Positions 26,016-35,170 of a stretch of DNA of 64,000 nt are shown piece by piece. The notes beneath the pieces are model-generated. The model had not been told where the DNA came from. It did no database searches and was given only the letters and a program-made list of their open reading frames with translations. The number at the start of each line of letters is the position of its first letter. Within the stretch, counting starts at the first letter, position 1. The stretch is from Thalassobacillus devorans (GTDB lineage Bacteria > Bacillota > Bacilli > Bacillales > Halobacillaceae), in assembly GCF_011761345.1 (NCBI RefSeq), contig NZ_JAASRY010000005.1, positions 275,822 through 339,821 on the forward strand, read 5' to 3'. The translations under genes were made by a program, and so were the position numbers.

Positions 26016-26737
26016 TGATCAGCGTTAGAGATTTGCATAAATCATTTGGTTCCGTTGAAGTATTGAAAGGAATTAATGCAGAAGTTAAAGAAAAAGAAGT
26101 AGTCTGCGTTATCGGGCCATCCGGTTCCGGAAAAAGTACGTTCCTTCGATGTCTGAATTTACTGGAAGAGGTGACTTCCGGCGATGTTCTGATTGAAGGC
26201 ACAAACCTTACGGATCCGAAAGTTAATATTAATGAAGTACGCTCCCGGGTCGGGATGGTATTTCAGCATTTTAACCTTTTTCCACACAGAACGGTCATGG
26301 AGAATATCACCCTTGGGCCTATTAAAGTTAAAGGACTGAGCAAAGACGAAGCAAAGAAAGTCGCATTGCCTTTGCTGGATAAAGTCGGACTAAGCGATAA
26401 AGCCGATGTTTATCCGGAGAGCTTGTCAGGGGGGCAAAAGCAGCGTGTCGCCATTGCCCGTTCACTTGCGATGGAACCAAGAATCATGCTGTTTGATGAA
26501 CCGACATCAGCCCTTGATCCGGAACTGGTGGGGGATGTTTTAGCTGTAATGAAGGACCTTGCCAAAGAAGGCATGACCATGGTGGTCGTTACACATGAAA
26601 TGGGCTTTGCCCGGGAAGTTGGCGACAGGGTATTGTTCATGGATGAAGGGATTATCATGGAAGAAGATATACCCGAAAATCTCTTCGGAAACCCGCAGAA
26701 CCCACGGACGCAGGAGTTCTTAAGTAAAGTATTATAA
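26012..26737 (+). CDS. glnQ: Glutamine ABC transporter ATP-binding protein GlnQ
   Basis: 241-residue ATPase of the polar amino-acid uptake family. Walker [10 protein letters not shown] near 34-42, signature [15 protein letters not shown], Walker [17 protein letters not shown], then the H-loop. It completes glnHPQ. The start overlaps the glnP stop; a second ATG lies 3 bp later. Confidence 0.9.
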   Translation: MMISVRDLHKSFGSVEVLKGINAEVKEKEVVCVIGPSGSGKSTFLRCLNLLEEVTSGDVLIEGTNLTDPKVNINEVRSRVGMVFQHFNLFPHRTVMENITLGPIKVKGLSKDEAKKVALPLLDKVGLSDKADVYPESLSGGQKQRVAIARSLAMEPRIMLFDEPTSALDPELVGDVLAVMKDLAKEGMTMVVVTHEMGFAREVGDRVLFMDEGIIMEEDIPENLFGNPQNPRTQEFLSKVL

Positions 26738-26746
26738 AAAGAAAGA

Positions 26747-26775
26747 TTGTGTTTGGTGTTTTGCCGTGGTATAGT
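26747..26775 (+). promoter_or_regulatory. Sigma-A promoter for a candidate small RNA
   Basis: TTGTGT at 26747-26752 and TATAGT at 26770-26775 with the optimal 17-bp spacer, located 10 bp after glnQ. Confidence 0.6.
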
Positions 26776-26780
26776 AGTTG

Positions 26781-26904
26781 AGCGATGAGCTAATTTGCGT
26801 AAGACGACAGGATTTGCTTGCATAAGCTAAACGATGAATGTGGTCATCGGTCCTTCGCCGCAAAATGTGAAAAGCCTTCCCATATCAGGGGAGGCTTTTT
26901 TTTA
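26781..26904 (+). ncRNA. Candidate structured small RNA or leader
   Basis: About 120 nt between a good promoter and a strong terminator, with no ORF that has a ribosome site. CGATGA (26783-26788) pairs with TCATCG (26844-26849), enclosing a TTGCGTAAG/CTTGCATAA stem with one mismatch. The terminator is AAAGCCTTCCC / GGGGAGGCTTT followed by eight T. It ends 77 bp before the kinase gene. I could not match it to a known RNA family. Confidence 0.5.
26871..26904 (+). terminator. Strong Rho-independent terminator
   Basis: AAAGCCTTCCC pairs with GGGGAGGCTTT over a 6-base loop, followed by a run of T. It ends the candidate small RNA and any glnQ read-through. Confidence 0.9.
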
Positions 26905-26980
26905 TTTTCGCTTCAACCCTGTCCTGACATGTTAAAATAAACTAAAATAAAAGCGCTTTACGTAAAGGAGTTCTCTCATC

Positions 26981-28582
26981 ATGACTAGCCGTTTCCATGT
27001 TTCCTTACAAACAAAAATCCTTGGGCTGGTAATCACATTAATTGTTTCGATTATCATTATACTCTCTGGAGTGTTTGCATATTGGGAAAAGCAGGAGACA
27101 GAGGAAAAAATGGGCCAGCTGGCACTACAGGCTGCGACTACACTTTCTTTTATGCCGACCATCAAAGAGGCATTTAATAGGGATGATCCAGCAGAGATTA
27201 TACAGCCGATAGCGTTAAGCGTACAAAAAGAGATAGGTGCAGAGTTTGTCGTCATAGGGAATCAGGATAGTTTTCGTTATGCGCACCCTGACCCTTGGAA
27301 AATCGGGAAACAAATGGTTGGCGGAGATAACGATCGTGCTTTGAAAAATGGTGAATATTATATCTCAAAAGCAGAAGGTACATTAGGGCCGTCGCTGAGG
27401 GGCAAGGCACCTATCTTAGATGATGATGGAGATATCATCGGGATTGTGTCCGTCGGCTTTTTGATTGATGATATCAACTCAGCTGCCTTGCAGAAATTTA
27501 TGGATATCGGTGGTATTTCTATTGCAGTTCTTCTTCTCGGCACATTTGGAAGTTTTATGCTGGCTAGAAGTATACGGAAGGACACGATGGGGCTTGAGCC
27601 TTTCCAGATAGCCTCGCTGTACCGCGATAGGGAGGCTGTTCTTTCTTCGGTGAAGGAAGGAATCATTGCAATTGATCATCAAGGCCTCGTTACGATGATC
27701 AATCAATCAGCAAAAGCTATGTTGAATATAGAGGAAGATACGAACAAGAAACCAATCGAAGATATATTACCGAATACTCAAATGCTTCGTGTCCTGGAAT
27801 CCGGCATGCCTGAACATAATGAAGAAATGATTCTGAAAGACCGGGTCATCATTGTCAATCGCACACCTATTCTCGAGAATGACAACGTCGTCGGGGTAGT
27901 TGCCAGTTTTCGAGACAAGACAGAGGTAAGAGAAATGGTTAATGCTCTTTCTGAAGTGAAGCGGTATTCTGAGGACTTAAGGGCGCAAACCCATGAATTT
28001 ACCAATAAAATGTACGTTTTGCTTGGCCTGCTTCAATTAGGAAATTATCAGGAAGCTGTAGATTTGATAGAAAGCGAGTTTCAAACTTCCCAAAATCAAA
28101 ACCGTATCTTATTTGATCAAATTCAAGATGATACGGTACAGGCTATTCTGTTGGGGAAAATAAGTAAAGCGTCGGAACAAAAAGTAGAGTTCTCAATTGA
28201 TAGTGAATCATCTCTTCAATTAATTCCAAAACATATCAATCGTTCTAAGCTGGTAACGATATTAGGTAATATCATTGACAATGCCTTCGAAGCGGTAAGT
28301 AGTCAGGAAGAGAAAAAGGTGAGTTTCTTTGCAACTGATCTCGGCAGTGATATTGTTTTTGAAATTACAGATAATGGACCTGGCATCTCTGACTCTATAA
28401 TGCCGTATTTGTTCATGAGAGGATTTTCCACTAAAAAAGGTCAAAACCGAGGTTTTGGATTAGCGAACGTGAACGAAATTGTAGAAGAACTTGGTGGGAC
28501 GATGGAAATCAGCCAGACATCCAGTGAGGGAGCAATGTTTTCAATATTCATACCTAAAAAGGGAGGTGGCTTCAATGATTAA
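26981..28582 (+). CDS. CitA/DctS-family sensor histidine kinase
   Basis: 533 residues. A transmembrane helix (about 12-32), an extracytoplasmic PAS-like sensor (33-170), a second helix (about 172-190), a cytoplasmic PAS (about 210-320), then a DHp region with HEFTNKMYVLLGLLQLG (phospho-acceptor His in THEFTNK) and a HATPase domain (N-box NIIDNAFEA, DNGPGI, GFGLANV). The family senses citrate or C4-dicarboxylates. Its stop overlaps the regulator gene. Next to tctCBA it should sense the substrate of that transporter. Confidence 0.88.
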   Translation: MTSRFHVSLQTKILGLVITLIVSIIIILSGVFAYWEKQETEEKMGQLALQAATTLSFMPTIKEAFNRDDPAEIIQPIALSVQKEIGAEFVVIGNQDSFRYAHPDPWKIGKQMVGGDNDRALKNGEYYISKAEGTLGPSLRGKAPILDDDGDIIGIVSVGFLIDDINSAALQKFMDIGGISIAVLLLGTFGSFMLARSIRKDTMGLEPFQIASLYRDREAVLSSVKEGIIAIDHQGLVTMINQSAKAMLNIEEDTNKKPIEDILPNTQMLRVLESGMPEHNEEMILKDRVIIVNRTPILENDNVVGVVASFRDKTEVREMVNALSEVKRYSEDLRAQTHEFTNKMYVLLGLLQLGNYQEAVDLIESEFQTSQNQNRILFDQIQDDTVQAILLGKISKASEQKVEFSIDSESSLQLIPKHINRSKLVTILGNIIDNAFEAVSSQEEKKVSFFATDLGSDIVFEITDNGPGISDSIMPYLFMRGFSTKKGQNRGFGLANVNEIVEELGGTMEISQTSSEGAMFSIFIPKKGGGFND

Positions 28583-29252
28583 GGTAGTGATCGCGGAAGA
28601 TGATTTTCGGGTGGCACAGCTCCATGAAAAATTTTTAAGTGAAATAACAGGATTCCAAGTAGTCGGAAAAGCATTGAATGGAAAGGAAACTCTTGAACTC
28701 ATAGCTGACGAACAACCAGATTTATTATTATTGGATGTCTATATGCCAGATAGGCTGGGGACGGAATTGCTGCATGATGTTAGAGAGCTTTCTCCTACGA
28801 TAGATATCATTATGATCACAGCTGCCAATGATAAAGCAATGATTGAAATAGCTTTGAAATATGGTGTTATCGACTATATCATTAAGCCGGTTTCTCTTGA
28901 CCGCTTCAAAAAAACTATCCATGATTATCAAGAAAAGCAACAAATGATAGACTCGACGGATACCTTCGATCAGGATATGGTAGATCAATTGATTGGCAGC
29001 AGGAAGAATACTATCCCTCCGAATGAAAATATGCCAAAAGGAATAGATCCACTTACCCTTGATAAGGTGAGAAGCATGCTTGCAGAAGCTAAAGACGGTC
29101 TGACCGCCGAACAGGCAAGTGATCAGATGGGGGCGTCCAAAACTACTGCCCGGCGCTATTTGGAGTATTTGATTTCTATAGAAGAAGGAAAGGCAGAAAT
29201 GCGGTACGGTAAAGTAGGAAGACCAGAAAGAAAATATTACTTGCATACCTGA
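28575..29252 (+). CDS. CitB/DctR-family response regulator
   Basis: 225 residues: receiver domain (1-120) with acidic pair Glu8/Asp9, phospho-acceptor Asp54 (LLLDVYMP) and Lys in IIKPVS near 105, then a C-terminal winged-helix-like DNA-binding domain with ASDQMGASKTTARRYLEYL near 175-195. Start ATG 28575 behind GGGAGGTGG, overlapping the kinase by 8 bp. It probably activates tctCBA in response to the imported acid. Confidence 0.88.
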   Translation: MIKVVIAEDDFRVAQLHEKFLSEITGFQVVGKALNGKETLELIADEQPDLLLLDVYMPDRLGTELLHDVRELSPTIDIIMITAANDKAMIEIALKYGVIDYIIKPVSLDRFKKTIHDYQEKQQMIDSTDTFDQDMVDQLIGSRKNTIPPNENMPKGIDPLTLDKVRSMLAEAKDGLTAEQASDQMGASKTTARRYLEYLISIEEGKAEMRYGKVGRPERKYYLHT

Positions 29253-29254
29253 CT

Positions 29255-29285
29255 AGCCACCGTGAAAACGGTGGCTGTTTTTTGT
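29255..29285 (+). terminator. Terminator after the two-component genes
   Basis: AGCCACCGT-GAAA-ACGGTGGCT followed by GTTTTTTTG, a GNRA-type tetraloop terminator. Confidence 0.9.
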
Positions 29286-29342
29286 ATAACCTCATAAATT
29301 TTATGTGGTTTATTTTTTTATTGCCTTTAAAACAGAATATTT

Positions 29343-29356
29343 TGAAAACGGTTACA
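29343..29356. promoter_or_regulatory. cre site (CcpA) upstream of tctC
   Basis: TGAAAACGGTTACA matches the cre consensus WTGNAANCGNWNNCW at every defined position, 67 bp before the tctC start. It implies glucose repression of the tct-prp operon. Confidence 0.75.
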
Positions 29357-29422
29357 AAACCATTTCTTTCTTTTACCATGAAGTTAATGAAAGATTACAA
29401 TTTGAAAGGGAGAGATATTTAC

Positions 29423-30433
29423 ATGAAGAAATTATGGATGATGGCTATTTTATCATTACTTGTATTTGTAGTAGCTTGCGGCGATCAAAGCGCTGATTCA
29501 GAAGCGGATTCTGGAGAAGGCGGAGGTGACTGGGAGCCAGAGCAGAATATAGAAATTGTAGCTCCTAGTGGCGCTGGTGGCGGCTGGGATACAACAGCCA
29601 GAAGTGTCGGTAAGATTATGGAAGAGGAAGGTATTGTAGATACAGATATTGGTGTTGTCAATAAGCCTGGTGGCGGAGGCGCTGTAGGCTGGTCTTACAT
29701 CAATAGCACGAATGATCCGCACAATTTATTCGTATCGTCTCCTCCATTAATATTTGTTCCGTTAAACGGGCAGTCAGACTTGTCCTATGAAGATTTCACA
29801 CCACTATCCAATATGATTGCAGACTATGGTGCATTTGCTGTTTCTGAAGATGCCGAGTGGGACAACCTCAATGATTTGTTTGACGATATGAAAGAAGATC
29901 CTTCGAGCGTAACGGTAGTTGGAGCATCTTCACCTGGTTCCATGGATCACATGCAATTCGTTAAAATCGCCAAGGCGGCGGGTGTGGATATCCAGGAAAT
30001 CAAATATGTTTCTGAACAGGAAGGCGGAGCGCTTACACAGATTTTGAATGGAAGTGCCGACGTTTATTCCACAGGTGTAGCTGAAACAGTGGAACAAGTA
30101 AAAGCAGGGAAAATTAAAGTTCTAGGTGTCACTTCAGAAGAAAGACTGGATGGAGATGTCTTATCTGATTTTGAAACTGCTAAAGAACAGGGAATCGATG
30201 CATCCTTCGTTAACTGGAGAGGGTTCTTCGGTCCGAAAGACATGGATCCTGCAGCAGTTGCTTATTATGAAGAAAAATTCAAGGAAGTCAGCGACTCTGA
30301 TAAATTCGCAGAGCTTCGTGACCAGTACGGATGGGACGAAATGTACATGAATAGTGAAGAATACCAGGAGTTCCTAAAAGAACAAAATGACGAATTAGGA
30401 AGCCTGCTGGAAGAGCTGGGCTTAGGTCAATAA
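29423..30433 (+). CDS. tctC: Tripartite tricarboxylate transporter binding lipoprotein TctC
   Basis: Extracytoplasmic binding protein of the TTT family (Bug/TctC fold), 336 residues, lipoprotein with Cys19 (VVACG). Family blocks visible are GGGWDTTARSVGKIM, NKPGGGGAVGW, and SGAD-like NGSADVYSTGVAE. The start is ATG 29423 with AAAGGGAGA upstream. Members bind citrate, tricarballylate, other di/tricarboxylates or phthalates. It may also be a co-sensor for the kinase upstream. Confidence 0.9.
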   Translation: MKKLWMMAILSLLVFVVACGDQSADSEADSGEGGGDWEPEQNIEIVAPSGAGGGWDTTARSVGKIMEEEGIVDTDIGVVNKPGGGGAVGWSYINSTNDPHNLFVSSPPLIFVPLNGQSDLSYEDFTPLSNMIADYGAFAVSEDAEWDNLNDLFDDMKEDPSSVTVVGASSPGSMDHMQFVKIAKAAGVDIQEIKYVSEQEGGALTQILNGSADVYSTGVAETVEQVKAGKIKVLGVTSEERLDGDVLSDFETAKEQGIDASFVNWRGFFGPKDMDPAAVAYYEEKFKEVSDSDKFAELRDQYGWDEMYMNSEEYQEFLKEQNDELGSLLEELGLGQ

Positions 30434-30443
30434 ACAGAACATG

Positions 30444-30527
30444 CGAGTTTGTTTACTTAAGGGTCTGACTACTTTCATGCCGCCCAAATGGCGGTTCAGG
30501 AAGGCAGACCCTTCTCTTGCAAACTCG
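30444..30527 (+). promoter_or_regulatory. Three-tier stem-loop between tctC and tctB
   Basis: Three nested stems can form: CGAGTTTG(C) at 30444-30451 with CAAACTCG at 30520-30527, GGGTCTG 30461-30467 with CAGACCC 30505-30511, and CCGCC 30480-30484 with GGCGG 30490-30494. There is no T-run. Such structures typically stabilise the upstream binding-protein mRNA. Confidence 0.7.
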
Positions 30528-30551
30528 AAATCTTTTATGAAGGTGATGCAT

Positions 30552-31010
30552 GTGCTTAAAACGATGAATCAAAAAATTAGTGTCTTTCTCATACTGTTTG
30601 GAATCGGTTATCTGTATTTAAGTTACAACTTGAAGGAATACCCATATGTTCCTGTGGATTCCGATCTTGTGCCGAAAGCGCTTGGGTACCTCCTGGTTGG
30701 ATTAGCCGTATTGCTTTTCTTTGACAAGTCCTCCGAAACGGAAGAACAAAAGAAAAAACGCAGCGTGCCCAAAAAAGAATTGATGGTCATACTTGCAGTC
30801 GGAGGAATGATCTTTTTATATATTTTCTTATTTGAAATAGTCGGGTTCCTGATAGCTACGGCATTGTTTATTTTCTTCTGTTCCTGGTTCCTGGGTTATA
30901 ACAGATGGGTGAGCAATTTATTGGTATCACTTATTTTTCCTTCCGTTTTGTATTATCTATTCAACTATTTATTACAGATTCGTTTACCACAAGGAATATT
31001 ACCATTTTAA
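30552..31010 (+). CDS. tctB: Tripartite tricarboxylate transporter small membrane subunit TctB
   Basis: 152 residues with four hydrophobic segments (about 8-25, 43-60, 78-110, 120-145), the size and layout of TctB. I chose GTG 30552 because AAGGTGA lies 5-6 bases upstream; a longer frame running back to 30441 overlaps the stem-loop. It follows tctC and precedes tctA, the standard order. Confidence 0.8.
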   Translation: MLKTMNQKISVFLILFGIGYLYLSYNLKEYPYVPVDSDLVPKALGYLLVGLAVLLFFDKSSETEEQKKKRSVPKKELMVILAVGGMIFLYIFLFEIVGFLIATALFIFFCSWFLGYNRWVSNLLVSLIFPSVLYYLFNYLLQIRLPQGILPF

Positions 31011-31026
31011 AAGGTGTTGGTGAAAA

Positions 31027-32520
31027 ATGGGTGCATTAGACGGCCTGATGCAAGGCTTCCAAGTTGCATTTAGTTTACAAGGAATCATGTTCGTTTTGAT
31101 TGGCGTTGTAACCGGGACATTAATTGGAATGATGCCTGGTTTGGGACCGATCAGTGCTATTGCTATCATGATTCCAGTCACATATGGAATGGATCCTTCC
31201 ACTGCTTTGGTGATGATGGCTGGGGTTTATTATGGCGCTGTCTTTGGCGGTTCAACCTCTTCAATTTTATTAAACGCGCCGGGGATTTCAGGTACAGTAG
31301 CAACCGCATTCGATGGCTACCCAATGGCGCAGCGGGGAGAGGCTGGTAAGGCACTGGCAATTGCAGCTATCTCCTCTTTCACAGGAGGAACTGTTTCGGT
31401 GGTTCTATTGATGTTGTTCGCGCCAGCTCTCGCACAGGTAGCAGTTTCGTTTGGTCCCCCGCAGTATTTTGCCTTGATGTTTCTAGGACTTACTGCAATC
31501 TCAAGTCTATCGGAAGGTTCGACGATTAAAGCATTGATATCAGCTACGTTAGGTTTCATAGCAGCTACGATTGGGATGGATGCCCAGACAGGGACTACCC
31601 GCTTTACGTTTGGAACCCCTAATCTTATTGAAGGTATCGACTTTCTTGTCATAGCTCTTGGACTTTTTGCCATTGCAGAAGTCTGTTTCTTAATCATAAA
31701 TCGAAAAGACAAATCGTTAAGCAAACAAAGTGACATCGGCAATTTGAAGTTGAGTAAAGAAGATCTTAAAGAAATGAAAGGACCGATGACCAGACAATCT
31801 TTCTTAGGTTTCATTCTTGGTGTGCTCCCAGGCGCCGGTGCAACAATTGCGTCATTTATCGGTTATATTACTGAAAAAAGGATAGCCAAGAAGCCGGAAG
31901 AATTCGGGAAAGGCTCGGTAAGAGGAGTGGCTGCACCGGAAACAGCCAACAACGCTGCTACGAGCGGTGCATTCGTTCCGTTGCTAAGTTTAGGTATTCC
32001 TGGCTCTGGTACTACTGCCGTCATGCTGGGGGCATTTCTGGTTCTGGGCATTCAGCCTGGTCCACTGCTAGTACAGGATCGTCCGGAAGTTTTCTGGGGG
32101 ATTATTGCCAGTATGTATATCGGAAACGTATTTTTATTGATTCTTAACTTACCATTGATCCCTTATATCGCAAAAATATTGAAGATATCCCGGCCGATGC
32201 TGATCTCTCTTGTCATCATTTTCAGCTTAATTGGTGTATATTCTATCAGCTTCAGTACATTTGACCTTTATTTATTACTCATTTTTGGGGTGATCGGCTA
32301 CTTGATGCGCTTGTTTTCATTTCCTGCAGCCCCATTCATACTTGCCTTTATCCTGGGCGGAATGATGGAACAGGCGTTGCGACAGGCGTTGACCGCATCG
32401 GGTGGCAATCTGGCAATCCTTGTTTCTGATCCTATTTCCATTTCCTTATTGATTGTCAGTGCCTTGTCATTTGTCGTGCCACTAATAAGAATTCGCAAAA
32501 AAGATGTTACACAAGATTAA
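31027..32520 (+). CDS. tctA: Tripartite tricarboxylate transporter large membrane subunit TctA
   Basis: 497 residues, about 11-12 transmembrane segments, the ion-coupled carrier subunit. The conserved TctA blocks are [21 protein letters not shown] near 36-56, [19 protein letters not shown] near 74-92, and the mirrored [14 protein letters not shown] and [14 protein letters not shown] in the second half. ATG start 16 bp after tctB. Confidence 0.92.
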   Translation: MGALDGLMQGFQVAFSLQGIMFVLIGVVTGTLIGMMPGLGPISAIAIMIPVTYGMDPSTALVMMAGVYYGAVFGGSTSSILLNAPGISGTVATAFDGYPMAQRGEAGKALAIAAISSFTGGTVSVVLLMLFAPALAQVAVSFGPPQYFALMFLGLTAISSLSEGSTIKALISATLGFIAATIGMDAQTGTTRFTFGTPNLIEGIDFLVIALGLFAIAEVCFLIINRKDKSLSKQSDIGNLKLSKEDLKEMKGPMTRQSFLGFILGVLPGAGATIASFIGYITEKRIAKKPEEFGKGSVRGVAAPETANNAATSGAFVPLLSLGIPGSGTTAVMLGAFLVLGIQPGPLLVQDRPEVFWGIIASMYIGNVFLLILNLPLIPYIAKILKISRPMLISLVIIFSLIGVYSISFSTFDLYLLLIFGVIGYLMRLFSFPAAPFILAFILGGMMEQALRQALTASGGNLAILVSDPISISLLIVSALSFVVPLIRIRKKDVTQD

Positions 32521-32534
32521 GAGGTGAAAGGAAC

Positions 32535-33965
32535 ATGCAAGTATTTGATGAAGTAATTGAAGAAATCGCTGCTTACGTGACAGAAGAACAGCAATTCAGT
32601 GAAGAAGCCTATCGTAATGCCCGCTATGTTTTGCTGGATTCCGTCGGGTGTGCGATTCTTGCACAGAAATATCCAGAGTGTACAAAACACTTGGGTCCGA
32701 TTGTACCAGGGATACAGACACCTAATGGTGCGCGCGTTCCCGGGACCTCTTATGAATTGGACCCTGTCCAGGCTGCCTTCAATATCGGGTTATTAATTCG
32801 CTGGCTAGATTATAACGATACCTGGCTTGCAGAGGAATGGGGGCACCCATCCGATAATCTTGGAGGTATATTAGCTTTAGCGGACTATCTTTCTCGCAAA
32901 CGTCTGTCAGAAGGCAAAGATCCTTTGACTATGAAAGAAGTGCTCTACCGTTCCATCCAGGCACATGAAATCCAGGGGATTCTGGCCTTAAGCAATAGCA
33001 TGAACCGACAGGGGATCGATCATGTGCTTTTCGTTAAAATTGCAACCACTGCAGTCGCTGCAGCCATGTTAGATGGCACGAAACAACAAGTGATGAATGC
33101 TGTCAGTAATGCATGGATTGATAATGGAAGCTTGAGGACTTACCGTCATTTTCCGAATACGGGATCCCGTAAATCATGGGCAGCAGGTGATGCGACCAGT
33201 CGTGGAGTCCGCCTTGCATTAATGGCGGTGAAAGATGAAATGGGCTATCCGACAGCACTCAGTGCTAAAACATGGGGATTTCAAGATGTCATGTTAGGGG
33301 GAAAAGATCTGACACTTTCCCGTAAAATGAAAGATTATGTGATGGAAAATGTTTTATTTAAAATATCTTTTCCAGCTGAATTTCATGCTCAAACTGCTGC
33401 CGAATGTGCCATCCTATTGCACGAGCAAGTGAAGGAAAGAGTGGGTGAGGTGCAAGAGATCGTTATTGAAACGCAGGAATCAGCCAAGCGGATTATCGAC
33501 AAGACAGGGGAATTGAATAACCCGGCTGACCGTGACCATTGTATCCAATACATCACCGCTGTGGGACTGCTGTTAGGAAAACTAGAAGCCGACCATTATG
33601 AAGATGATTTTGCACTGGCTAATCCTGAGATTGATCAGCTTCGAGAAAAAATGAAAGTGGTAGAATATGCTGACTATACCGAAGAATATCTGGATCCTGA
33701 TAAGCGCTCAATCGCTAACGCTGTGACGGTTCACTTTAATGATGGAAGCAAAACAGAAAGGGTGGAGATACGCTATCCAATCGGCCACCGTGAGCGAAGG
33801 AGAGAGGGCTATCCTCTATTAGAAGCTAAGTTTCTTAAAAATATGGAAGTTCGATATACAAAAAAACGGACGGAGCATCTATTAAATCTTCATAACGAGG
33901 AGAAACTTCCAGATAAAGAAGTCCATGCGTATTTCAAGGAACTTGTAGAGCAGGGGGGATTGTAG
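32535..33965 (+). CDS. MmgE/PrpD family dehydratase (2-methylcitrate dehydratase-like)
   Basis: 476 residues, cofactor-free dehydratase family (2-methylcitrate dehydratase, cis-aconitate decarboxylase). Features visible are [26 protein letters not shown], the SIQAHEIQG segment and [11 protein letters not shown]. Length matches PrpD (about 480). ATG start behind AGAGGTGAAAGG, 14 bp after tctA, so transporter and enzyme are one operon. The likely reaction is dehydration of an imported (methyl)citrate-like acid. Confidence 0.88.
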   Translation: MQVFDEVIEEIAAYVTEEQQFSEEAYRNARYVLLDSVGCAILAQKYPECTKHLGPIVPGIQTPNGARVPGTSYELDPVQAAFNIGLLIRWLDYNDTWLAEEWGHPSDNLGGILALADYLSRKRLSEGKDPLTMKEVLYRSIQAHEIQGILALSNSMNRQGIDHVLFVKIATTAVAAAMLDGTKQQVMNAVSNAWIDNGSLRTYRHFPNTGSRKSWAAGDATSRGVRLALMAVKDEMGYPTALSAKTWGFQDVMLGGKDLTLSRKMKDYVMENVLFKISFPAEFHAQTAAECAILLHEQVKERVGEVQEIVIETQESAKRIIDKTGELNNPADRDHCIQYITAVGLLLGKLEADHYEDDFALANPEIDQLREKMKVVEYADYTEEYLDPDKRSIANAVTVHFNDGSKTERVEIRYPIGHRERRREGYPLLEAKFLKNMEVRYTKKRTEHLLNLHNEEKLPDKEVHAYFKELVEQGGL

Positions 33966-34835
33966 ATGTCATGGATGATGGACGAGCGAACAGGGCAGAA
34001 GGAATTGAGTACATCATTTCGAAACCAGATGAAGAACAAGGAATTAATGCGGCTGGTGGGCGCTCATCATGGATTATCAGGTATCATAGCAAAAGATGTT
34101 GGTTTTAATTCCCTTTACTTATCGGGAGGAGCATTATCTGCAAGTAAAGGGCTGCCTGATATCGGATTAATGACTCACGAAGAACTAGTTCACAAGTCAG
34201 AAGAAATTATCGATGCTACAAACTTACCATTGCTCGTTGACATCGACACTGGCTATGGAGAGGCTTTTAACGTAGCAAGGCTGGCCCGTGATTTAGTAAA
34301 AGTCAGGGTAGCCGCTGTCCAGATTGAAGATCAGGTTTTCCCGAAGAAGTGCGGACATTTGGATGGCAAGCAATTGACAGCTAAAGAAGAAGTAGGAGAA
34401 AAGATACGTTTGATGAAACAAGCAGAACCCGACTTGGTCATCGTCGCACGTACCGATGCGTTAGCGGTCACTGGCAGGGAAGATGCTATTGATAGAGCAA
34501 AATACTATATGGAAGCTGGAGCGGATGCCATTTTTCCTGAAGCCGTGCGAACAGATGAAGAAATGAAATATTTTGCTTCCCGGCTGGATGTTCCATTGCT
34601 TTTCAATATGACCGAGTTTGGTAAAACCCCTTATAAGACGGCTGAAGAAATTGCTGCACTTGGATTCTCAATGGTGATCTATCCTGTTACATCACTACGC
34701 GTAGCTGCCAAAGCTGTGGAGCGTGTGTATCGAACTATCTATGAAAAAGGAACACAGCAAAGTATGCTTGAAGATATGCAGACCAGGAAAGAGCTATACC
34801 AGGCGATCGACTATGAAAAATACGATGAGCTTTAA
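33966..34835 (+). CDS. Methylisocitrate lyase-like (isocitrate lyase/PEP mutase superfamily)
   Basis: Carbon-carbon lyase that would split 2-methylisocitrate into pyruvate and succinate. 289 residues, usual for PrpB. Catalytic Cys129 in KKCGHLDGK, magnesium ligands in VDIDTGYG (near 91-98), and Glu121-Asp122. The ATG directly abuts the preceding stop. With the PrpD-like enzyme it forms the second half of the methylcitrate cycle; no methylcitrate synthase (PrpC) gene is present. Confidence 0.88.
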   Translation: MSWMMDERTGQKELSTSFRNQMKNKELMRLVGAHHGLSGIIAKDVGFNSLYLSGGALSASKGLPDIGLMTHEELVHKSEEIIDATNLPLLVDIDTGYGEAFNVARLARDLVKVRVAAVQIEDQVFPKKCGHLDGKQLTAKEEVGEKIRLMKQAEPDLVIVARTDALAVTGREDAIDRAKYYMEAGADAIFPEAVRTDEEMKYFASRLDVPLLFNMTEFGKTPYKTAEEIAALGFSMVIYPVTSLRVAAKAVERVYRTIYEKGTQQSMLEDMQTRKELYQAIDYEKYDEL

Positions 34836-34900
34836 AGGTTACAAAAGTGTACGCGCTCTTAACAATTACTATAAGTATAGTGAAAAAGTTAATTATATTA

Positions 34901-34929
34901 TTGACAGAAAATTTAGATTCCTATATAGT
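34901..34929 (+). promoter_or_regulatory. Near-consensus sigma-A promoter of the glaH leader
   Basis: TTGACA at 34901-34906 and TATAGT at 34924-34929 separated by exactly 17 bp: only one mismatch to consensus. The best promoter match I noticed in the window. Confidence 0.8.
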
Positions 34930-34939
34930 AGATAACAGA

Positions 34940-35110
34940 AAGCAACCTTTAGAAAGGTCTCCCCTTTCAAAGCCGGTTTGCTAATTTATCACTAATGTTC
35001 AAATAAATAAGTGACTGTCAAAACTGCCAGAGCTCTGAGCGCCAGAGCACCCACGCAGTTTAGAAGCCAGTATTTTTCCTTGAAATTAAGGGACAATACT
35101 GGCTTTTTTT
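34940..35110 (+). promoter_or_regulatory. Candidate terminator-type riboregulator upstream of glaH
   Basis: The transcript from the strong promoter can fold hairpin 1 (AGCAACC..GGTTTGCT, 34940-34981, with inner GAAAGG/CCTTTC) and hairpin 2 (AAACTGC 35021-35027 with GCAGTTT 35055-35061, inner GCTCTG/CAGAGC separated by asymmetric internal loops), then an intrinsic terminator. This promoter-aptamer-terminator-gene order is typical of riboswitches. No known class was recognised; a stand-alone small RNA is the alternative. Confidence 0.5.
35065..35110 (+). terminator. Intrinsic terminator in the glaH leader
   Basis: AGCCAGTATT pairs with AATACTGGCT and ends in seven T, 61 bp before the glaH ATG and 130 bp downstream of the promoter's expected start site. 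Confidence 0.88.
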
Positions 35111-35170
35111 AATCGCTGAAGGGCCCGTCAGCAGCCAAAAACTATTAAAAATATCAGGAGGTTTTTAACA

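Larger units (their letters stand above)
34836..35170 (+). other. Intergenic leader region upstream of the glutarate gene
   Basis: 335 bp containing a near-consensus promoter (34901-34929), a structured leader with two hairpins, a terminator (35065-35110) and the Shine-Dalgarno AGGAGG of glaH. No ORF of significance. Confidence 0.75.

Noticed and set aside
24428..26737. glnHPQ as an ectoine (Ehu) importer
   Set aside because: The binding protein resembles GlnH closely and only one permease is encoded, whereas Ehu systems have two; kept as an alternative only.
26949..26962. Palindromic AAAGCGCTTT before the first kinase gene as a cre site
   Set aside because: It lacks the conserved TG and the terminal C of the consensus; three mismatches make CcpA binding doubtful.
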